From positions 1-27,837 of the forward strand of contig DATDGI010000082.1 in NCBI GenBank assembly GCA_036522155.1: a stretch of DNA of 27,837 nucleotides. Direction: 5' to 3'. Of this stretch, positions 21,741 to 27,837 are shown piece by piece. This DNA is from UBA9676 sp036522155 (GTDB lineage: Bacteria; Actinomycetota; Actinomycetes; Streptosporangiales; Streptosporangiaceae). Numbering within the stretch: the stretch's first letter is position 1; each line of letters opens with the position of its first letter. The position numbers and the translations under genes were made by a program. The notes beneath the pieces are model-generated. The model made no database searches. It saw nothing but the letters and a program-made list of their open reading frames with translations, and was not told where the DNA came from.

Positions 21741-23423
21741 TCAGGCGCTCATCAGTGCTTCGCGGTACTCACGGACGCCGCGGACCTCGCCGTGCCGGGC
21801 GGCCACGGTCTCGCCTATCGATCGGGCGGTGTGCACCATGATCTCCGAGCGGTGCTCGGGCGGCACGGCCAGCAGCGTGTCCCGGCTCATCCGCAGCGCC
21901 TCGGCCGGCTCGTTCGCTTCCAGTCGGCACCGGGCCAGGCCGAGCCCGATCAGCGACCGGTCCAGGATTTCATCCGGCGGGTAGAGATCCAGCGACCAGG
22001 TGAACGCCTTCTCGGCGCCCTTGTGGTCACCCAGCATGACCCGGGTGTCCCCCTCGTGGAACAGCAGCTGCCGTTCGGTATAACCGAACGCGGTGTCGCT
22101 GCGCTCGGCCGCGGGCAGCCGCGCGAGCGCCTCGTGCGCCCGGTCGAGCAGGGACGTGACCCGGCGCAGGGCCGGCCCGGCGCCGGTGTCGTCCCGCCGG
22201 GCCACCGTCCACGCCAGCGCCCGCGCCTCCAGCACCGGCGCCATCGCCGCCGCGACGCAGGGATTGCGGCCCGCCAGGCCGGCCGCCGCCCGGGCCAGGG
22301 AGCTGGCTTCGGCCGGGTCGCCGTAGTAGAGCGGGACGAGTGCCTCCCGGACCGCTATCCAGGCCCGGAGCGGGCGGTCGCCGGTCTCGTCGGCCGCGGT
22401 CCGGCCGGTGCGGAAGAAGGATCGGGCCATCCGCTGGTCGCCGACATTGATCATGATCATGCCGGCCAGGCCGGAGAGCTGGCCGGCCAGCCGGCACAGC
22501 CGCTCAATGGACTCCAGCGACTGCTGCCGCTCCGCCATCCGCCGCACATCGCCGAAGTCCAGCAGCACATCGCAGAGCAGCCGCAAGGGCGGCACGGTCA
22601 TGTACTGCTTGCCGTAACCGACGATCGCATCTTCCCACTCGTCGAGCATGATGGGAGTGGCCGTGCTGCCCGCCAGGGCATCGTCCATCCGCCTGCGGAT
22701 GCGGTCGACCGCGCCGAAGAACTGCCCATCCGCGCCGGCCACCGGATTGGCGATCAGCAGCAGCAGGATCCGCCGGATCACGTCGTCATCGTCTTCCGGG
22801 GCGGTAGTCATCAGGCCCGGGGGCGCCACGCCCCGGCCAGCGGCCACGGGCTGGCCGGCGGATGGACGGAGCATGACGGCGACCGCGCTCTCCGCCAGCG
22901 GTGCGGGCACAGCCGGGGCCGGCCGGGCATCCGCGCCGTTGACGGTCACCAGTGAACCGGCGGCGGGCGCCGCGGGAACGGGCGTGCTGGCCCGGGTGAC
23001 GGTATGCACCCGGTGCCCGCGCCCGCAGAAGCACGGATGGGGGTAGCCAAGTTCGGGTGGATCCGCGCGGTAGACCGCGCACAGGTAGTGCAGATACTCG
23101 GGCCCGGGCCGTTTCTGGCCGCCCTCGTAGGCGGACAGCAGCGTCTCACTGAACCTCGGCACCGCCCGGCCCTCGCTGACGTACCAGGCACGCACCTGCG
23201 CCACCACATCCGCCAGCGAGATGCCCAGCGCCAGCCGGCGTGCCCGGATCCAGGTGGTGCCGGCCACCGGGGCGCACCCCTCATGGATTTCCGCCGCGAT
23301 CTGGCTGGGCAGCAGGCCCTCTACCAGACCACGGGCCCGGATCTCCCGGGCCAGGGCAATCTCCTGCCGCGGATCCCACTCCACGGCTGGCGCTGCTTCC
23401 GCACACACCACCCGACCTGACAT
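21741..23423 (-). CDS. Large XRE-like regulator with TPR-like C-terminal region
   Basis: This 560-residue protein has an N-terminal DNA-binding region (about residues 25-130). It includes a helix-turn-helix-like stretch, LALGISLADVVAQVRAW and ETLLSAYEGGQKRPGPEYL, and a small Cys/His cluster PCFCGRGH. After an Ala/Pro-rich linker (about 140-215) comes a helical region with TPR-like pairs such as LFHEGDTRVMLGDHKGAEKAF and ARCRLEANEPAEALRMSRD. Similar large regulators are numerous in Streptomyces and relatives (NsdA-like), where some influence development or antibiotic production; no specific ortholog is claimed. The ATG at 23423 has GGGAGG seven bases upstream. Its promoter lies inside an inverted repeat, suggesting autoregulation. 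It converges on the peptidase. Confidence 0.72.
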   Translation of the reverse strand: MSGRVVCAEAAPAVEWDPRQEIALAREIRARGLVEGLLPSQIAAEIHEGCAPVAGTTWIRARRLALGISLADVVAQVRAWYVSEGRAVPRFSETLLSAYEGGQKRPGPEYLHYLCAVYRADPPELGYPHPCFCGRGHRVHTVTRASTPVPAAPAAGSLVTVNGADARPAPAVPAPLAESAVAVMLRPSAGQPVAAGRGVAPPGLMTTAPEDDDDVIRRILLLLIANPVAGADGQFFGAVDRIRRRMDDALAGSTATPIMLDEWEDAIVGYGKQYMTVPPLRLLCDVLLDFGDVRRMAERQQSLESIERLCRLAGQLSGLAGMIMINVGDQRMARSFFRTGRTAADETGDRPLRAWIAVREALVPLYYGDPAEASSLARAAAGLAGRNPCVAAAMAPVLEARALAWTVARRDDTGAGPALRRVTSLLDRAHEALARLPAAERSDTAFGYTERQLLFHEGDTRVMLGDHKGAEKAFTWSLDLYPPDEILDRSLIGLGLARCRLEANEPAEALRMSRDTLLAVPPEHRSEIMVHTARSIGETVAARHGEVRGVREYREALMSA

Positions 23424-23476
23424 TCCCGGCCCTCCCTGTGGGAGCTAGCCCCGTCCCCCGACCGGGTTTTGTTTGA

Positions 23477-23508
23477 CTCACTGTAACTTGCGCGTCGCTT
23501 AGTGAGAA
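23477..23508 (-). promoter_or_regulatory. Promoter of the large regulator embedded in an inverted repeat
   Basis: On the minus strand TTCTCA (23508-23503) and TACAGT (23485-23480) have a 17-bp spacer. CTCACT (23477-23482) and AGTGAG (23501-23506) form a dyad whose arms overlap the -10 and -35 elements. A dimer bound to both arms would occlude the promoter; the regulator itself is the obvious candidate. Confidence 0.45.
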
Positions 23509-23514
23509 TCAGAG

Positions 23515-23536
23515 TCTGCGAAATCGTAATCTGCGA
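23515..23536. repeat. Two TCTGCGA direct repeats in the divergent regulator/globin gap
   Basis: TCTGCGA occurs at 23515-23521 and 23530-23536, 15 bp apart, just upstream of the regulator's -35 element. This stretch is AT-richer than its surroundings. It may be an activator site; nothing more specific can be said. Confidence 0.35.
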
Positions 23537-23690
23537 TGGGGGCCGGCACTCTTCGCGTTTGCTTCGTACCTCCACGCATGGTGCATGTTGCCCGGTTATC
23601 GCGCAGCCAGGAACAAAATTGTGGCGCGCAGGCAAGGGGGGCCACCGGGCGGCACGCGCCCGCCGGCCCAGCAACTACCCTGGAGCCAGC

Positions 23691-24119
23691 ATGGACGCGA
23701 CAGCAGATCCCGCCACCTTTTACCAGGCCGTGGGCGGCGAAAAGACCTTCCATCAGCTAGTGCAGTCGTTCTACCGGCGGGTGGCCGCCGACCCCGAGTT
23801 GCGCGCGGTCTACCCGAGCAAGGATCTGGGGCCGGCCGAGGAGCATCTGCGGATGTTTCTCATCCAGTACTGGGGCGGCCCGCGGACCTACGACGAGCGC
23901 CGGGGACATCCCCGCCTCCGGATGCGGCACGCGCACTTTGCCATCGGCGAAGCGGAGCGGGACGCCTGGCTGCGCCACATGCGAGCGGCTCTCGACGAGC
24001 TCGGCCTGGATCCGGCGCACGACCGGCAGCTGTGGGACTACCTGGTGATGGCCGCGCACAGCCTGGTCAATCAGCCATCCGGGCCGCGCCGGCCAGACCT
24101 CGGTCTCAGCCCGGCCTGA
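23691..24119 (+). CDS. glbO: Group II truncated hemoglobin (GlbO-like)
   Basis: This 142-residue heme protein belongs to the 2-on-2 truncated globins of group II. It follows Mycobacterium GlbO closely: FYQAVGGEKTF, the LRMFLIQYWGGPRTY block, GHPRLRMRHAHF with proximal His80, and ERDAWLRHM with Trp93 at G8. Tyr28 (B10) and Tyr41 (CD1) give the distal tyrosine pair seen in GlbO. Such proteins bind oxygen tightly and are linked to peroxide or nitric-oxide chemistry and respiration. The ATG at 23691 has GGAG five bases upstream; the longer reading adds 63 residues of non-globin sequence. It converges on ettA. TACCCT at 23676-23681 may be its -10 box, giving a very short leader. Confidence 0.93.
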   Translation: MDATADPATFYQAVGGEKTFHQLVQSFYRRVAADPELRAVYPSKDLGPAEEHLRMFLIQYWGGPRTYDERRGHPRLRMRHAHFAIGEAERDAWLRHMRAALDELGLDPAHDRQLWDYLVMAAHSLVNQPSGPRRPDLGLSPA

Positions 24120-24193
24120 CCGCCCGGCCCGCGCTGGCCGTCAGGTCATCGGCCAGGCCCACGCCTCCCCGGCCCCGTCCGGGCGGCGGCAGG

Positions 24194-25858
<1,665 letters not shown>

Positions 25859-25864
25859 GCCTCA

Positions 25865-25870
25865 AGGGTA
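25865..25870 (-). promoter_or_regulatory. -10 box TACCCT for leaderless ettA mRNA
   Basis: On the minus strand TACCCT is followed by six bases and the ATG at 25858. A GAGG touches the ATG too closely to act as a normal ribosome site, so leaderless initiation is plausible. Confidence 0.45.
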
Positions 25871-25880
25871 GGGGCAGCGG

Positions 25881-25924
25881 ACGGGCGGATCGGACCGCCA
25901 GGCACCCGGCCGGCGCCCGCCCGT
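25881..25924 (-). terminator. Possible hairpin after ssb
   Basis: ACGGGCGG (25881-25888) and CCGCCCGT (25917-25924) pair perfectly around a 28-nt loop that can form smaller GC pairs. It lies in the 82-bp gap just downstream of the ssb stop and upstream of the ettA promoter. There is no U-tract, and the loop is long. Confidence 0.35.
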
Positions 25925-25940
25925 TGGCCCCGCGGGCTGG

Positions 25941-26555
25941 TCAGGCCGGGACGGTGCCCAGGGACTCGGTCAGCTCGCTGGCGAATTCGGCCACCGCCTG
26001 CTCGTCGAGCACCCCGTCGCCCGGCTGGCCAGCCTCGTCCGGGTTATCCCCGGCTGGCCCGTCCAGGTCTGGCCCGTCCACGCCCGGCTCATTCCCGGCT
26101 GTGCCGTTCCCGTTGCCCGGACCGGCCACATGCCCGTTGGCGCCGGCCCGCTCTACCTCGGCACTCTCGGCCGCGGTGTCGCCGACGGCGCGCCGGGTCC
26201 GGGAGAAGTGCGCCACGCCCCGGCTCAGGTCGTGCCCGATCGAGCTTGCGTCCACTTCGACCGCGATCCGGGACGACCCTTCCTTGCCCTGGTATTCCCG
26301 CACCCGCAGCCGCCCGCGGACCAGCACCGGCTCGCCCTTGCGCAAGCTGATGGCCACGTTGTCGGCCAGGGTGCGCCAGCACAGCACGGACACGAACGAG
26401 GTGGGCCCGTCGGCCCACTCACCGGTCTCCCGGTTGAACCGGCGCTCGGTGTAGGCGACCCGCAGCTTCGCGGTCGACGTGCCGTTCTCCAGGCGCTTGA
26501 AAGCGGGCTCGCTCGCGACGAACCCCGCCAGGTCGATATGCGAATCGATGATCAT
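25941..26555 (-). CDS. Single-stranded DNA-binding protein, tail-less (SsbB-like)
   Basis: This 204-residue protein has one OB-fold (about residues 3-112), recognisable from KLRVAYTERRFNRETGEW, TSFVSVLCWRTLADNVAISLRKGEPVLVRGRLRVREY and the conserved aromatic positions. The long acidic C-terminal region is Gly/Asn/Asp-rich and ends in SLGTVPA, not in the DDDIPF-like tip that recruits repair proteins. It therefore resembles the actinobacterial paralog SsbB rather than the replicative SsbA. In Streptomyces SsbB has a role in chromosome segregation during sporulation; transfer of that role here is inference. The ATG at 26555 has TGGAGG seven bases upstream; the earlier start has no such site. It lies between the HtrA-like gene and ettA on the same strand. 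Confidence 0.85.
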   Translation of the reverse strand: MIIDSHIDLAGFVASEPAFKRLENGTSTAKLRVAYTERRFNRETGEWADGPTSFVSVLCWRTLADNVAISLRKGEPVLVRGRLRVREYQGKEGSSRIAVEVDASSIGHDLSRGVAHFSRTRRAVGDTAAESAEVERAGANGHVAGPGNGNGTAGNEPGVDGPDLDGPAGDNPDEAGQPGDGVLDEQAVAEFASELTESLGTVPA

Positions 26556-26679
26556 GTCTGGGCCTCCAGTCAGCCGGCAGCGGCGCACTCCTGGCACCAC
26601 CTGGAGAGCGGCACCCTGCCGCCCGCCGCTCACCACCGTCGCGGGCAGGAGCCAGGCCGGCCAGGCCCGATCGCCAGCC

Positions 26680-26718
26680 TGTGGATAGCGCGGGCAGGAC
26701 CGCGCACGCTGTGGACGA
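26680..26718 (-). promoter_or_regulatory. Two DnaA-box-like sites upstream of ssb
   Basis: On the minus strand CTATCCACA (26688-26680) and TCGTCCACA (26718-26710) each match a DnaA box (TTATCCACA or TTGTCCACA) at eight of nine positions. They have the same orientation, start 30 bp apart (three helical turns), and lie 125-163 bp before the ssb start. They may tie ssb expression to DnaA, or be chance. Confidence 0.35.
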
Positions 26719-26772
26719 CGCCAGCCGGACCGCGCCGTTTGGTGCGATAATCCGCCGGCGGCCGGACGGGGC

Positions 26773-27720
26773 TCAGGCGGCGACCAGTTCGGATGGCTGG
26801 GCGATGACGTCGACCAGTGCCCCGTTGCGCATGACGGTGATGGCGAGCGGGCGGCCGATGGCCTCGCTGAACATCAGCCGCTGCAGGTCCTGCGCCTTCT
26901 CGACCGGCTTCCCGCCGGCGGTCAGCAGCAGATCCCCGGTCCGCAGCCCGGCCCGCGCGGCCGGGCCATCGGGCACCACTTCGACCACCCGCAGGCCGCT
27001 GCCGCGGCCGAACCGTTCCCGTAGCTGGGCGGGCAGCGGCGCGGGTGCGCTGACCAGCCCGAGATAGGCCCGGCGGACCTTGCCGTCGCGCATCAGCGAC
27101 GAGATGATCCGCCGCGAGGTGGCGTTCACCGGCACCGCCAGCCCGAGGCCGATCCCGGCCACCGCGGTGTTGATGCCCACCACCCGGGCCTGGCTGTCGG
27201 CCAGGGCGCCGCCGGAATTGCCGGGGTTGAGCGCGGCGTCGGTCTGGATCACGTCCTCGATCAGGCGGGCGGCAGCCCCGCTGCGGGTGGGCAGGGACCG
27301 GCCCAGCGCGCTGACCACACCGGCGGTCACCGAGCCGGCCAGGCCGAGCGGATTGCCCACCGCGACGACCAGCTGGCCGACCACCAGCTGGTCGGCCTCG
27401 CCGAGCTCGGCGGGCGGAGGGATGGGCCCAGCCGCCCGGACCACCGCGAGGTCGGACAGCGGATCCGCGCCGACCACCGTGAACGGCGCCGACGAGCCAT
27501 CGGCGAACGACGCGGTACCGGATTGCGCGCTGCCCACCACGTGGGCGTTGGTGAGCAGGAACCCATCGCTGGTGAACACCACGGCCGAGCCGAGGCTCTC
27601 CCCGCCGCGCGTACCGTATCCGGACCGGGGCACGCGCAGGCTGGCGACCTTCCCGGTTAGGTGGGCGGCCACGCCGGCCACCAGCTGGGAGTAGGCGTCA
27701 AGCGGGGGCTGCTCGGCCAT
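26773..27720 (-). CDS. HtrA/DegP-like trypsin-fold serine protease with PDZ domain, no export signal
   Basis: This 315-residue protein has a trypsin-like domain with the triad H60 (LTNAHVV), D90 (DLAVVR) and S169 (NPGNSGGAL). A PDZ domain follows at about 222-310 (GLRVVEVVPDGPAARAGLRTGDLLLTAGG). These features define HtrA-type quality-control proteases. Unlike most HtrA proteins it begins directly with a hydrophilic helix (MAEQPPLDAYSQLVAGV), without a signal peptide or membrane anchor, so it should be cytosolic. The ATG at 27720 has GGGAGA about five bases upstream, and in-frame upstream sequence offers no better start. An AT-rich stretch lies upstream at 27735-27765 but no clear promoter was fixed. 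It precedes ssb on the same strand with a 217-bp gap. Confidence 0.88.
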   Translation of the reverse strand: MAEQPPLDAYSQLVAGVAAHLTGKVASLRVPRSGYGTRGGESLGSAVVFTSDGFLLTNAHVVGSAQSGTASFADGSSAPFTVVGADPLSDLAVVRAAGPIPPPAELGEADQLVVGQLVVAVGNPLGLAGSVTAGVVSALGRSLPTRSGAAARLIEDVIQTDAALNPGNSGGALADSQARVVGINTAVAGIGLGLAVPVNATSRRIISSLMRDGKVRRAYLGLVSAPAPLPAQLRERFGRGSGLRVVEVVPDGPAARAGLRTGDLLLTAGGKPVEKAQDLQRLMFSEAIGRPLAITVMRNGALVDVIAQPSELVAA

Positions 27721-27837
27721 TTCGTCTCCCGGTTTCCTACCACGATTACAACATTACATAGGAACCTTTGGCCAGCAGGAAAGCTTCCCGGGCGGCGGCC
27801 GGGAGTGGGCGGGGAGCCGGACGAGTGGAGGGTGGAG

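Overview
The window is chromosomal DNA of a very GC-rich actinobacterium. Coding third positions are almost all G or C, several transcripts look leaderless, and the gene set (ClgR, a 900-residue FtsK, RNase J next to DapA, an SsbB-like SSB, GlbO-type globin) fits Streptomycetales/Streptosporangiales-type Actinomycetia. No tRNA, rRNA, CRISPR array, insertion sequence or prophage was seen. It reads as a core chromosomal segment with scattered accessory or poorly known genes.

Left third (1-9.7 kb): after the tail of an unidentified plus-strand gene comes a minus-strand cell-cycle and quality-control block, in transcription order ftsK, rodZ-like, rimO, pgsA, cinA, clgR. pgsA and cinA are coupled by an ATGA overlap. 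A nested hairpin separates rodZ from rimO, which appears to restart from a leaderless promoter. Divergent from ftsK is an HD-domain protein with the full metal-ligand pattern of PhnZ-type mixed-valent diiron oxygenases. It converges on the dapA-rnj pair (lysine/peptidoglycan precursor synthesis and RNase J).

Middle (10.8-18.7 kb): a lipoprotein of unknown role, a four-helix DUF6220-like membrane protein, and a convergent ferritin-like diiron protein. Next is a metal/cofactor uptake section: a cobalamin riboswitch with a long structured leader controls a FecCD/BtuC permease and its ATPase, with no binding protein nearby. After a convergent LCAD-type acyl-CoA dehydrogenase comes a NiCoT nickel/cobalt permease whose promoter overlaps a sequence resembling the Streptomyces Nur (nickel-uptake regulator) box.

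Right third (18.7-27.8 kb): an HNH endonuclease family protein with a perfect 18-bp palindrome at its promoter, a prolyl oligopeptidase preceded by an overlapping 11-codon leader ORF, and a large XRE/TPR-like regulator whose promoter elements sit in the arms of an inverted repeat. These are followed by a group II truncated hemoglobin, the ABC-F factor EttA, a tail-less SSB with two DnaA-box-like sites upstream, and an HtrA-like protease lacking any export signal.

The best candidates for new biology are regulatory rather than a multi-gene defence or biosynthetic system: the cobalamin leader with mutually exclusive pairings, the Nur-like box on the NiCoT promoter, the leaderless leader-ORF of the peptidase, and the orphan PhnZ-like oxygenase. 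All assignments were made by reading the sequence; no database search was run.
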